A stretch of DNA of 64,000 bases from Hyperoodon ampullatus (GCA_949752795.1 OX457057.1:101707513-101771512), one strand, 5' to 3'; positions 21,086 through 32,595 are shown, counted from the stretch's first letter. The notes: generated by a model not told the origin, from the letters alone. Made by a program: numbers and translations.

Positions 21086-21800
21086 AAAGCAAAGTTAATT
21101 AACACATAATCATCTTTGTGCTGCATGGTGATTAGGTATAAATCAAAACTATTTGTGTAAGTGAAAATAGTCAGTAATATTTTGTGCAATTAAACCAAGC
21201 ACTCACTGGGGGAGAGCAGCAGTGCTGATTGTGGGTGGGTAATACAGTTAGAGCTCCCAGTGTCTCTAACTTGCTTGAGGAAAGGATTGGCCACTGGGCC
21301 CCTAAGATGCCTATTACAATGCCTGGCAGTCATAAGTGTTCGATACATGTTTGCTCCTCTGCTTCCACATCTATTTCTTCTCCTTTACTTCCCTCTTCCC
21401 ATAATGATTATTGTTACTATTATTCCTTAGCCTTAACTAACATGGTCCCAGTACCACTACCTTAGTTTCCAGTGTTTGAATGACTAATTGTGAGCTAGGG
21501 GTTTGAAAATCGTTGTTCAGACATTCAAAAAGAAGGAAAAAACTACTTGGGAAAAAAATGGTCCTAGGATTCATTAGAAAATTCTAATAACCAACGATCC
21601 TCTCTCAGATAAAAAAGCAATAAATGAAGAGTCAGATTATAGTCATTTTTAATACTTCAAGGTCGCTGGAATTAAAGAAACAGAATGGCAACAATGAAAA
21701 AGTGGCTCTCTGTCCATGCAGGGTAATAATACAGTATAGGTATTTGGGGGATTGCTGCCTAGCCCTCAGGGGCCCCGTCCACTTGTGGGATGGTTTCCCA
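21086..21800. other. Unassigned non-coding sequence
   Basis: Mostly unrecognised. A short 'atgcctggcagtcataagtg' stretch near 21317 resembles an L2 or MIR 3' end. No gene. Confidence 0.4.
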
Positions 21801-22280
21801 GTATGTGTTAGTTTATGTCCCCTTGGCTGAAATTGGATTGGATCAGGATTGAGTACTCGACTCGGCTGAGCCAGTCAGACTCTTTCTCCTGAGAACCTGG
21901 AGCTGTGATTCATGGACAGTGAGTTCCTGTGTGTGGCTTGAACTGAGAACTTATAAACTTGAGAGTTGAATGATGGCTCTCAGGTAGAGAGAAGCAGAAA
22001 AAAACAGTCTACAGAGAGAGAGAAGAATCAAATAGAGGTACAGAGAGAAGCAGAGATGAGTGTCTATGTGATCCTAAAGTAAAAGAAAAACAGAAAATGG
22101 CTGATTAGTTTCCTGTGGACTTTCCAGCTCCTACTTTAGATTTGTCCCAAGACCCATATCCACTCCCTGATCCTCGGTTCTGTGAGATACTCTTGTACCC
22201 ATATGATCCATTTTCCTATTTTATTTAAGCTAGCTCAAATGGGTATTTGTTATTTGCAACCAAAAGAGCCTTAACCAAAA
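21800..22280 (+). mobile_element. Possible ERV/MaLR LTR-like sequence
   Basis: The right part ('ttcctgtggactttccagc', 'ggtatttgttatttgcaacc', 'aaaagagccttaacc') resembles the end of a mammalian LTR where it joins 'cttgactaatac'-like sequence. Family not assigned; no partner LTR visible. Confidence 0.35.
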
Positions 22281-23480
22281 CACATTGCTTAGTCAGCTTG
22301 GTTTCCCAAGACCTTTTACAAAAGGTAGAAGAATTTGGATAATTTTCTTGAGAAATGATATTGCCCAAAATAGACACAGCTGCTTCCTTCTTTGAGGCTA
22401 ATGCCAAGCCTACTTAACTTGCTTTAAATCATTTTCTTCCTCCTCCTTCCTGGCCTTGAGTCATTAGGCTGGAATGGGAATAGATGAATATGGTGACAGG
22501 GGGCAGGGACAGGATACAAACAGCTGTACTGGAGACTTTCTGTTCTGTGTGATCTCGTGTTCTGGGAAGAGCAGCAACTGCCCAGGACTCATCATCTAAA
22601 GCTCAGAGTTTCCCTTATCGGACTCTGCTTCCTGCAGACTTTTCAAGGGTCTCAAGGAACTTGCTGCCACAGTTCTAGCTGCTGGACCCGGCCACCCCTC
22701 CACCACTACCCCACCTCCTCACAGTGGATTTGGAGTTCAGAACAGCTTTCCGAGGGGCTTTGAAGTCAGTGGGCCAGCAAATACAGAGTACTAAGGGGAA
22801 TGGAGAAATCAATTTCCAAGAATACAAGTCCATTTCCATTTGTTACAAACAGAGGCAATGTACCTGAGAAGAGCACCAAATATGGACTTAATTAAAAAAA
22901 AAAAAGTCCTTAGTTTTCTTCTCTGTCCCCCGTGGCAGAAAAACTCATTTCCCCAAGCAGTTTGGAGTGGTAAGAGATGCAGAATGACTGGCAAGGGCCT
23001 CCAAATGATGTGTCCTCTGTGTTGGAAGTAATTAAAAATCCAGAAAATATTTACATATGTGAGCCTAGTTAGAACAGCAATGTCCCAAGTTTGGGGCAGG
23101 TAAAGCCTATCTGTGTGTGGAGGATGAATCTGTCTCACTGAACAGAGACGTCCTCTAGGGAAAAAATTGAGGACAACTTTCTGAGTCTCATCTAGGCACA
23201 CTGTGTGATGGATTTCTGAATGTGAAATCCTGGTACCACCCAGAGAATGCTCTATTATTTGAGATCAGAAATTCTAGAAGAAAAGTTTCTCTGCTCATCC
23301 AACCAGCAAGCATTTGGTGGACACCTGCTTTTGTAAACCAGCAGGACCTTATGGGGCCTTCTCAGGACAGATCCCTCCCCCATATCCTCTGCTTTAGCTC
23401 CTCTTGAGTACCTAGATAATAGTGTCTGATGCACATTTCCTGCGTTGTTTTACAGATGCTAAAACCCCCACCAAATGGAA
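22281..23480. other. Unassigned non-coding sequence
   Basis: About 1.2 kb without recognised gene or repeat. The 130-codon minus-strand frame (22809-23201) has no domain or splice context. Confidence 0.4.
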
Positions 23481-23490
23481 GAAATTAACT

Positions 23491-23827
23491 GCTTGATGTC
23501 CATGAGCGCATAGCCCCCAGGCCTACTGAAGCCTAAAGGTTGATAATGTTAACCCTGTGACTCTGCACTTTTACCTCACCATCAACCAATCAGAGAACTG
23601 TGCACAGGCTGATCACATACCCTGCGATGCCCTTCCCTCACCTGGCCTTTAAAAATGCTTTGCTGAAACCCATCAGGGAGTTTGGGATTTTAGAGCATGA
23701 GCAACCCATCCTCCTTGTATTGGCGCCTTTATAATAAATGCTGCACTTTTCTTCACCACAACTGCAGCCTCAGTAGATTGGCTTTACTGCGCATGGGTGA
23801 GCGGACCCAAGTTTGGTTCGGTAACAC
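23491..23827 (+). mobile_element. Probable solitary ERV LTR (plus)
   Basis: Has LTR architecture in order: a CCAAT box in 'aaccaatcag' (23584-23593), a TATA-like 'ctttaaaaatg' about 55 bp later (near 23647), a poly(A) signal AATAAA (23734-23739), and an R/U5-like C/T-rich end that closes with 'ggttcggtaaca'. This fits a class I ERV solo LTR. The exact left boundary and a target duplication could not be fixed. No gag, pol or env remnant is adjacent. Confidence 0.5.
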
Positions 23828-23924
23828 TTGGGCCACAAAACTGAACTGGGAGCAGCAAAAGACATAAGAGAGTCACCAGAAGCACACATCATACTTTGAG
23901 AACCTTAGCATTTCATTCATTCAT

Positions 23925-24789
23925 TCATGCAGCATTTATGAAGCACCTAGACACATTCAAGGCATTGGAATAAGATAGTGAACCTGAGTAGATGAGGTCC
24001 CTGGTCCCATGGAGTTTAAATTCTAATGAAGAGAGACAAAAACAAGAAAGAAAGTTAATGAAAAATAAATACATATGTTAATTTTCAGAGACTAAAGGGA
24101 ATAAAACAGGGTAATGGGATGAAGTGGGATTGGGCAAAGAGACAATTTTAAATACAGTGGTCAGGAAAGTCTCTGGGGCCTGAATAACGAGAAGGAAGCA
24201 AGCAGTCAACTGAAGCCCGGGGAGAGCATTTTAGGTGAAGAAAACAACAAAGCCAAGGAATATTTGAGGACCACAAAAACAAGCAGTGCAGCTAGAAAGG
24301 TGATAATTGTTGGGGCTACAGAGGGGCGAAAGACCGGATCATCTGAACCTCGCAGACCACAGAAAGAGTTGGATTTTATTCTAGGTGGAATGAGAAGGCT
24401 TTGGAGGGTTTTAATCAGGAGAGTAATATGATCTGATTTATTTTAAACTGTGAAAGGCCATTTTGTGGAGAGTGGATTCCAGGAGAGCAGGAGTGGAAGC
24501 TACTCGTAGGGAGACTAGTTAGGCCAGAGTGGTGAGCTCAGAGCAGGGATGCTGGTGGTTAGGACCGGGGTGGTGGGCGGTGGGGACAGTGAGACGAGTG
24601 GGGACAGGACCTGCTGGAGGTTCCTTTATTGGGGATGAGTGGAAGAATTGAGGATGACTCAGGACTTTGGCCTGAGCACAGAGCCCCCACTAAGACTGGG
24701 GAAGCGTGGGAAGGAGATGTTTTAGTGGGACATTGAAGGAGAAGTTTGGAGGGGAAGAAAATGAGTATCATTTTGGACATGTTAAATTT
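23925..24789 (-). mobile_element. L2 LINE, long remnant (minus)
   Basis: One of the longest L2 copies here, antisense: 'gcatttatgaagcacctag', 'ggtcaggaaagtctctgg', 'aatgagaaggctttggagg', 'agtaatatgatctgattta', 'agactagttaggccag', 'ttgaggatgactcagg', 'attttggacatgttaaat'. The consensus in sense encodes the C-terminal reverse-transcriptase region; here it is dead. A CHR SINE is inserted at 24790 and a short piece of L2 follows it. Confidence 0.7.
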
Positions 24790-25003
24790 TTCCTTTTTTT
24801 TTTTTTTTTTTCCGGTACGCGGGCCTCTCACTGTTGTGGCCTCTCCTGTTGCGGAGCACAGGCTCTGGACGCGCAGGCCCAGTGGCCATGGCTCACGGGC
24901 CCAGCCGCTCCGCGGCACGTGGGATTTTCCTGGACCGGGGCACGAACCCGTGTCCCCTGCATCGGCAGGTGGACTCCCAACCACTGCGCCACCAGGGAAG
25001 CCC
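24790..25003 (-). mobile_element. CHR SINE, short form (minus)
   Basis: Short CHR inserted in the L2, with a perfect 16-bp target duplication tggacatgttaaattt at 24774-24789 and 25004-25019. Body and tail well kept. The 141- and 137-codon frames over it are SINE translations. Confidence 0.96.
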
Positions 25004-25035
25004 TGGACATGTTAAATTTGAGGTGCTTTACTATA
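25004..25035 (-). mobile_element. L2 LINE, piece right of the SINE
   Basis: Starts with the duplicated target and goes on 'gaggtgctttac', the next part of antisense L2 after the phrase interrupted at 24789. Confidence 0.6.
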
Positions 25036-25214
25036 CAACTTGGTTGGACAAACATACACAGGCAAAACAATTCAAGTAATGTAGAAGCTTGGTATTCACA
25101 AGAGGCCTCGGATATATAAAATCCCTAACACTTGAGATCCTAAAACAAAGGATCCTCAAAGCTCCAAACTCACCATTTACCTAATGATTGCATCTGTGTA
25201 CTTAACTCCTAAAA

Positions 25215-25365
25215 CCTTATATTCCCCACCTGTAAAACATGGATTAAATATAGCATCAACTTCACAAAGTTGTGGAGAAGATTAAAAGAGATTCTGCACA
25301 TAGAGTACATAGCACAGCTCTTGGTATGTGGTAAGCATTCAATAAATAGTTGTTATTGGTAATTG
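25215..25365 (+). repeat. MIR SINE, 3' part (plus)
   Basis: 'ccccacctgtaaaacatgg', 'ttcacaaagttgtggaga', 'tatgtggtaagcattcaata' are sense MIR 3' phrases. Confidence 0.72.
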
Positions 25366-25830
25366 CATTAGTTTCCTAGGGCTGTCAAAACAAGGTACCA
25401 CCAACTGTGTGGCTTCAAGCAACAGAAATTTATTATCTCACAGTTCTGGAGGCTAGAAGTATGAAATCAAGGTATCATCAGGGCTATGCTCCCTCTGAAA
25501 CCTGTAGGGGAGAATCCTTCCTTGCCCCCTTCTAGCTTCTAGTGTTTGCCGGTGATCCTTGGCTGGTAGATGCATCGCTCCAGACTCTGCCTCTGTTGTC
25601 ACTGGCTGTCTTCTTCCTGTGTGTCTCTGTGTCTCCATACAGTGTTCCCTCTGTGGGTCTCTCTCTCCTCTTCTTATGCAGACACCAGTCGTTGGACTAA
25701 GGGCTTACCCTTCTTCAGTACAATCTCATCTTAACTAATCACATCTGCAAGGACCTTACTTTCAAGTAAGGTTACATTCTGAGGTGCTCTGGGTTGGGGA
25801 GAAGGACACAATTCAGCCCATAACAGTAGT
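25366..25830 (-). mobile_element. MaLR (MLT1-like) LTR (minus)
   Basis: Full-length antisense MLT1-type LTR: 'ttagtttcctagggctgtc', 'caacagaaatttattatctc', 'acagttctggaggctagaag', 'ccttccttgccccctt', 'agacaccagtcgttgga', 'acaattcagcccataaca'. The 61-codon frame over it is not a gene. Confidence 0.78.
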
Positions 25831-26600
25831 CTTAATAATACCACTGATAAGTTATTTCCTTATCTGGGTAGAGGGCCTGCCAAACAGAAACACTTACAAC
25901 CAATTCTTTCAATTCACGGAATAGTCTTGGTCTCTAATAGAGAACTTGGTGGTATGTGACTGGCATTTTAACAAAGAGTTGAGATGATCTATCTGTACTT
26001 AGAATCATGGCATTTTTGGAGTTTGAAGTGACCAGGAATAACTTAGTCCAACTCCTTCATTTTGTCATTGAGGAAACCCACGCCTAGAAATGTGATGTGA
26101 TTGGCAGAGGGCACATATCTGGACAGCAGCCAGGCTGACTCTAGGAAGCTTGTTTTCTCCCTTCTAAGATAACATTTCTCCCATTATACTTATTTGATCC
26201 TGCAGTCAAATGGCAATCGAATTTCACTGCCTTCGCCCCTTCCTAATCAAGTCTCCCCCTCCAACCAACCGCCTACTTAAAGTCCAAACCTCTCTCTGAG
26301 AGGAAACATCACACAAGAAGATCCGGGAATCAGAAGAGGGAAAATATACCTCCTTCCTTTTCCAGGTGGATTCAGAACACTTATTTTTCACTCCCTGTTT
26401 GACTCTGGGGAGGGTAAGCAGCAACTGGGAGGCTGTAATATATAAAACTCTAAACAAATGTCATAGGTTATTATGACTTCATCTAGACTTCCTGCAACTC
26501 GGGAATGATGTTATTTCAAGGAACTCATTCTTTAAAAAGCAATTCTAGTGTAACAAAACAGTTGGAGTTAGAATTTTTACCTTTACAGTAAAGTGATGGC
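25831..26600. other. Unassigned sequence with a MIR-like piece
   Basis: A MIR-like antisense piece lies at about 26000-26130 ('ttagtccaactccttcattt', 'cattgaggaaaccca'). The rest is unrecognised. No gene. Confidence 0.45.
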
Positions 26601-26609
26601 TTAAATGCC

Positions 26610-26990
26610 ATATGAGTTAGGATGCTTTCGGCTGCAAGTAACATGATAGCTGAATCAAAGTGGCTGAAGCAGTAAGGGATTTATCCCCCATAATGAGAAT
26701 ATCAGAACAAGGCAATTCAGTGTTGCTTAACTCAGTAGTTCAACAAGGTCAGGGGGCTTGAAGTGGCTTCTCTGGGATCCGGCTGGCTTTTTCCTCTGCT
26801 CACAAGATGTCTGCCACAGCTTCAAGTCTAACTGTATAATCACGCTCTTCCGTTTTTTGTAGTTTTGATGCGTTGACCTCTTGAACTCTTGCTGACCATA
26901 GAGAAATTGCCCCTCCCAGGGCTGGCTAATTTCCTAGAGATAGTAAACTGCTGGCCTCCTTTCATATGCAAACCAACCAATCCAGATCCC
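26610..26990. repeat. Interspersed repeat, family not named
   Basis: Starts 'gttaggatgctttcggctgc', 'aagtaacatgatagctgaat'. The same opening, diverged, recurs near 38300 ('taaggttttttggataaaag', 'taaccaaaaccaactcaag'). I know this texture from mammalian DNA transposon or LTR repeats but cannot name the family with confidence. Confidence 0.45.
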
Positions 26991-27570
26991 ATACCTCATA
27001 CCTCAACCACCTCCTTTATCAGGCTCTCACAGGGCTCTCACTCTCTGGGCCACCTGCCCTAATCATCCCAGGGCCAGGTACCAGGCAAGTAGGAACATCC
27101 CCAATGCCCCAGAGCCAGAAATTATTCACCTAGCCCATCCTAAACCTGCTTACCCTACCTCACTTGTTCTGCCTGTAGAAACTGCAGTAAACTCTCTTGC
27201 CCACGTTTCCCCCAGCTCCTTCTCCCTCCAGATTTGCCCCAGTGCTTCACTATGTGCCCCTCCATCTCCCACCCCCTGCCCCAGTGTGGTATGGCATGCT
27301 CCCTCCTCTTGGAAGCTGTAATTATTGGTGGCAATCGACTCCTGCTCTATTGTCTTCACCATAGCTGAAAAATAATAAAACTCACATGTTAAAAACAGTA
27401 ATGTCCTCACATGATGAGTTCAAAACATGAAGGGGCTGGGGAAGGAACACCTTCCTTGAGTACCTGGGGAGGGTGAGTATCAGAACCAAATCTGAGTTCT
27501 GATGAAGGGCGATTGCGGGGGGCCTTGGCTGTTGGGTAGGCCATCCACACGTTCTGTCACAAGCCCTATG
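26991..27570. other. Unassigned non-coding sequence
   Basis: No gene or clear repeat. The 86-codon minus-strand frame at 27150-27410 has no features. Confidence 0.4.
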
Positions 27571-27579
27571 AGAATACAA

Positions 27580-27740
27580 GCAAGAGAAAAGATAAAAATT
27601 GGGTGGAATGAATCAAGGAAGGCTTTCTGAGTGCACAAGCTTCCAGTGAGAGCTGGGGGTCCTAGAGGACGTGGTATGAGTGGTGTGTGGAAGTGAGCAG
27701 GCGGTAGAGGCGAAGGAGAAACAGAAAGCAGATGAGTCAC
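27580..27740 (-). mobile_element. L2 LINE fragment (minus)
   Basis: 'aatcaaggaaggctttctga', 'gtgtgtggaagtgagcaggc' fit antisense L2. Short. Confidence 0.45.
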
Positions 27741-28900
27741 CCCTGGCAGTGATGGTAAACAGGTGTACCTGACGTGAGGGGAAATGCAGCTTTGGCCACG
27801 GACGTCTATTTGAAGCTCCTGGTCCTTCTTGACTTTAAATCACTTGCCTTTGGCATGGGAGAGGACAGGCATCTCAGCAAATGAACCAGCCTGGCTGCAA
27901 GGAGCAGCCAAATTCATCCCCACTCAGGAGTCCTGGTTAAAGATGCTCCAAGATGTCTGTGACAAGGAACAGCGGGTCATAAGATCTATTTCTGCCTCCT
28001 GCCTCTGACTCATGAGATGACTCAAGGTGAATCTCTCTCTGCACATCTCTGAGTCCCCGGCCCCCAGCCATGAGCAACAGAAGACCACAGCCATGTTTCC
28101 CTGCCGGCAAGGTTGGCTGTCCCTGCAGGGACCCCACAAAGACTCCCAGACTGCCCCCCTCTTCCCGCCGCTGACGCTTTTCAGCTTTTCTGGCTCTTTC
28201 TTCCCCTCCCAGTTCCCCACTTTATTTTTCCTTTTCTTCTTTTCCAAATAGCACTGCTCCAAAGCACCCAGACACTTGTCCTGGGGACGGCTCTGCCGGC
28301 TGCCCCTGAGCTGCAGGAACGGCCCTGAGATTGCTTCTTCCTCTTAAGTGACTCCGTTTGCAGGATAAATAATGTTATTCCGAGGGCGGGCTTCCGAGGG
28401 CGGGCTCCCGTGGGCCGGGGCAGATTTCCATTTTGCAGCAGGTCAGCTTCCATTCCACTAGGGGGCTTTTGAACGTTAATAGGCATTTCTCTTCAGGTGC
28501 CCTTCTCTGTTCTTTACAGAGCCCCAGTCCAGGGGGAACTTCCACTGGAATCCTACAGAGAGACGATTACTCTTCTCATTGTTTTCCTTACAAATTAGTT
28601 TCTGGATTTAATGGCTCTGGTTGCCCAGCAGACTTAGAAAACTGGGGTGGAGGGAGCGCCCATTATGGGCGCCTGGTATATTGGCAGCCTCTGGGAGTGT
28701 GGGGCTTGAGATTTAGGTGGAATTAACTCTTGGAGGCTAGGGGTGGGCCTTCTCTTCCCCTGGAAGGAATCATATTTGTCGTTGTTGTATGTTTAGGAAA
28801 TGTAAAGATTGTAGCATTAGAATACAGTAGATGGAAAGCAAGGATCTCAGCGGGCAGGTGGGGAGGGGTATGTTGCTCAGCTGTGAAAGGATCTGGAGGT
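27741..28900. other. Repeat-poor segment with clustered regulatory-like motifs
   Basis: Over 1.1 kb without recognisable repeats. Two perfect AP-1 sites TGACTCA lie at 28006-28012 and 28018-28024, and TGAGTCA at 27733-27739 just to the left. A GC-box-like direct repeat is at 28380-28407. Frames up to 112 codons overlap on both strands with no domain. A distal regulatory element is possible, but only motifs support it. Confidence 0.35.
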
Positions 28901-28944
28901 AGAACTGCAGATTGAGCGTTACCTCAAGACTGTCTCTTGAATGG

Positions 28945-29060
28945 CACAGGCATAAAGGACAAAATCCAGGGATGACTTGCCCAGGGCCATTCCACCAGCA
29001 AGTGGTAGGAGTAGGATCCGTCTTGGGCTGTGAGAGTCTGGACCTCAGCTCTCAAACCCC
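28945..29060 (-). repeat. MIR-like fragment (minus)
   Basis: 'gacttgcccagggccattcc', 'accagcaagtggtaggagta' match the antisense MIR middle. Confidence 0.5.
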
Positions 29061-29590
29061 GCACTGAACTTGTACGAGGAGATGGAAGCAAAATGGCCAC
29101 AACCCCCGTGCTTGGGGTCTTCCCAGCCTCGGATGCCTTTGGTAAAGAACTGCTTCAACTGCCATCAGAAATGTGGCTCTACAGCCTGGCAAAGACTGGC
29201 CAGGAAAAGGAGAACCCATACTCAGTGGTCACCTGACACCCCAGGCAACAGCTCTGATTATCCAGGCAGAGAGGATGACCAGATGGCAGGTAGTTCCCCT
29301 GCCACTTGGAGATTTGGAAGGACCTGTTGCATGGATTACACGGCCAGACCTAAGCTGGTGATGGTGATGCCAGTCCGCCACATCACATGGCAGCTAATGG
29401 GACAGCTGTGATGGTGGCCCAGGGCAGCAGAGGTCACAGGAGAGCTGAGCTCACCTTAGCACCCATCTGTCTATGTACTAAGTCAGCGCTCTACAGGCAG
29501 CTGCGTGTGGCAGGAACAGGCCAGGGCCGAGGAGGCCGGCCTTCCAGAGACCAGAGCCACAGAAGCCTGGAGGAGAGCAGTGAGGGGCCT
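29061..29590. other. Unassigned non-coding sequence
   Basis: Open frames of 113 (29070-29411) and 134 codons (29387-29791) on the plus strand. The first has a Cys-rich CFNCHQKC motif, but the rest of a zinc knuckle is missing. No gene called. Confidence 0.4.
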
Positions 29591-29595
29591 CTGCT

Positions 29596-30180
29596 CATTC
29601 ATTCATTCAATCAGAAATGTTCATTGAGCAAGTACTATGAGCCAGGAACTGTGGTCGGTGGTAAAGATTCAGGACCTGGTTTCTGCCTTCAAGGTTTTAA
29701 CAGCACAGATGGACAAACAAGCAAAATTCAACTGAGTGTGAAAAATGGGAGCTTGAAGCATATGCTCCCGAAGGGGTGGTATTCAAGCTGACACCTGAAG
29801 GTGGGCAGGAGTGAGGCAGGCCTGGGGTGCAGGGTGGGGTGAGGTGGGGGCAGAGGCAGGGGAGGTGAACTTCCCAGATGGAGTAAACAGCACATGTCAA
29901 GGTCCACAGGTGAGACAGAACTTGGACAACCTAGTAGTCTCTGGTTGAAAGCTGATGTCAGGAGAGCTGAGTCAAAGCAATGTCATGAATGGTCTTGTAG
30001 ACTTTGTCAGAGTGTGGACTTGATCCTGGGGCCATGAAGAGACTTTGAAGCATCTCCAGAAAAGGAGCAGGGAGATCAGATCTGTACTTAGCAAGGTCAC
30101 TCCAGTGATGGTGTGGGGGGTAGTTTGGAGGGAGACCAGTTAGGGGGCTACTGAAGTTTTCCAGGCAAGTGATGATGGTG
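29596..30180 (-). mobile_element. L2 LINE, long remnant (minus)
   Basis: Antisense L2 over nearly 600 bp: 'tgttcattgagcaagtactat', 'tcaaggttttaacagcacag', 'aatggtcttgtagactttg', 'gagaccagttagggggctac'. Dead; no long frame in sense. Confidence 0.7.
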
Positions 30181-30584
30181 CTGTGACCCTCAGGTCTGTG
30201 TAGGACACCCCAAAACCAGGGGAGAAAATATCTGTGGGTGTGGTTCAGCCTTCTTTTCCTGGTGTCCAGGGATCAGGACACAGTCCACAAGTGCCAACAT
30301 GGGCAGCTGCAGAGTTTACAAGCAGAATAGCTCAAGGTGCCCAGAGTGAGTGAGGAGATTTGGAAGAAGGTTCTGGAAGAGACCAAAAATTCCATCACAT
30401 GTAGAAGAGGTATCAAAACAGATATTCTTGAGCTAAAGCTAAGTAGCTTAGTCTGCCATCCAACAAAACACGAAGGGCAGACCAATCCCCAGGATGAGGA
30501 CTGACTCCCCTGTGGGACCATCTAAGGGTAGGAGGGGTCTGAGAGCCATGGAACTGAGGGTGTGGTGGTTTCAGGGAATCCAAG

Positions 30585-30795
30585 GGAAAATAACCTCTCT
30601 CTCTTCTATGTGAGGATATAGTGAAAAGGTGGCCATCTGTAAGCCAGGCAGAGAGATCTCATTAGGAACTGAGTCAGCTGGCACCTTGATCTTGGACTTC
30701 TTAGCTTCAAGAAGTATGAGAAATAAATTTCTATTTTTCAAGCCACCCATTCTATGGTACTTTGTTGTAAGAGCCTGAGTTGACTAAGACAGGAT
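30585..30795 (+). mobile_element. MaLR (MLT1-like) LTR, 3' part (plus)
   Basis: 'gcaccttgatcttggactt', 'agaaataaatttctattttt', 'caagccacccattctatgg', 'tactttgttgtaagagcc' match the end of an MLT1-type LTR. Confidence 0.68.
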
Positions 30796-31030
30796 GGGTG
30801 TCTGTTCTTGGTCCAATCAGCTGGGGCACAGGGAGGCAGGCAGAGCTGTGAAGTACAAAAGAGCCCCCAGAGTCTGATGGCAGGAAAGCTCGGAGGACCG
30901 ATGTCAGGGGAAAGGTTTTGGATCTTGTAGCAGACAGCGTTTGGTGCCTTGCATCCCATCCCCTTGGGCCACTTCTGATTTCAGTTGCTGCAGGGGGGCG
31001 GTGGTTCTGAAACCAAACTCCTTCTTGGGT

Positions 31031-31106
31031 GGGACTTAAACCCACCTGTACCTCAGATTGGGACTTGAACTCACAATCCCTGACGTAGGAGGGGACTTGA
31101 ACCCAC
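31031..31106. repeat. Three spaced copies of a 15-bp motif
   Basis: A 15-bp motif gggacttRaaCYcac occurs at 31031-31045, 31060-31074 and 31092-31106, spaced 29 and 32 bp. It lies next to the LTR-like sequence to the right. Confidence 0.75.
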
Positions 31107-31560
31107 TGTCTTTTAATTGAAACCGCTCAGGACTTACTGGCATCAGGACTTACTGAAGCTCGGGTCCTTTTGCCTCAGCACAGAAAGAATTCAGCTAGAG
31201 GCAAAGTGGCAGGCAGAGAGTTTATAAGCATAGGACGCTTATGAGAGATACAAGTGGGCTGGCAAGGGAGTGCAGCAGCCCCGAGAACAAAGAGCACTAC
31301 ATTTTTATAATCAAAGAAGAAGTGGGGAGGGGAGAAGACCACCTTCTTCCTCATTCTTGGGCAGACGTCAAGGCTTACATCATCAGTTCCTCCTTTGGCC
31401 CTATGTGGTTTAACTCAGACGGTCATGGGGCTATTTAAATCATATGTATATTAGCAAAAGGGTGGTAACATATACTAAAATATGGTAATTCATCTCAGGT
31501 TTCCCTATAATGTCCCCTTTCACTTAGTTTCTTTCCCATTTCTGTCTTGGCTATGTGCAG
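31107..31560 (-). mobile_element. Possible ERV LTR-like sequence (minus)
   Basis: Sequence such as 'agaaagaattcagctagagg' and 'gcaaagtggcaggcagagag' recalls antisense LTRs of cetartiodactyl ERVs that I have seen with a 'ctcaggactta' opening. Neither border nor partner LTR could be fixed. Confidence 0.33.
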
Positions 31561-32425
31561 AAATGCTGCTCTTCAGGGACTATGAACTCCCTGACTCCAT
31601 GTAACAAGATTCAGACCCCATATCTATTGTCTTGTGTTTTAACTCTCAGGGTTTGTGGCTTGAGTGTGTCCGGCACTTGGATGCACCTGGCCTTCCTTCA
31701 AGGTAGTGTAGATTGTTGCTAGGTTACTGGATTCTTTTCTTGAGTCGTCATTAGCTTACAGCAGTCTCCCAAACTCCCTTAAAATTCCCTTCCTGTCCTC
31801 AATCCCCTAGTGGGATTTCTAAACTGACTATTTCATTATCCTACTCTATTCCTATCAGTTCTGTGCAAGCTCAGGCTCACGGCTCCCTGATGGGTTCCAC
31901 CCAGGCCCGCTCCACCTGCTGCCTCTGAGTATTTCTGAGGCCACAGGAGCTGCTCCACCTGGGGAGGGATGGGTGGTGAATACACTTCGGGACAACCTCA
32001 TGCAGTGGAGGGGCTAGAGCCCAGGTGGATAAGTGTTTTAGCCTCCTGTCTTTTAGGTGGATAACTCTGGGAGCGACCCAGTAAGCATCTCAGGGGTCTC
32101 TGCAGAACTGAGCCCCGTAGGCTTCAGCAGTGGTGTCCCTATCATAGCACACATTGGTTTGTTCCCTTTGTCTCTTTCTTCCTGCTCCCTCACTCCTTCT
32201 TTCTGGACAATTTTATAAACTATCTGCACCCAAGCCTCAATCTTCAACTCTGTTCTCAGAGAACCCAACTGAGATTTATTCTGAAGGCAATAGGGAGCCC
32301 TCGATGTGTTTTTTTCTTTTCTGATAGTAATCCTGTGATGAACTCTAGGCACTCTGCTGGGCAGGGAGAATACAAATATAATATGTCACAGTCCTTGAAC
32401 TTGAGGAACTTACGACCTCCTGTTC
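31561..32425. other. Unassigned non-coding sequence
   Basis: About 860 bp, may continue the LTR-like region. No coding frame with features; the 99-codon minus-strand frame (32053-32352) is unremarkable. Confidence 0.4.
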
Positions 32426-32429
32426 CTTC

Positions 32430-32595
32430 TGTAAACTTTTCAGTGTTTTTATTTCCGTGATCTCACTTGGCCCTCTCAGCAACATTTCCAGCAAAGTTGT
32501 GCAAGCATCATTATTCCCACCTGATAGAAAAAGCAAAAGGAGACATAGAAAGGTTAAAGCAGTTTACAAGGTCACACAGCTAGCGAGTAGCTTTT
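32430..32595 (-). repeat. MIR SINE (minus)
   Basis: 'catcattattcccacctgat', 'gttaaagcagtttacaagg', 'tcacacagctagcgagtag' follow antisense MIR. Confidence 0.77.

Noticed and set aside
29070..29411. Possible retroviral zinc knuckle (CFNCHQKC)
   Set aside because: The spacing of a CCHC knuckle (CX2CX4HX4C) is not met, and no gag or protease motifs follow.
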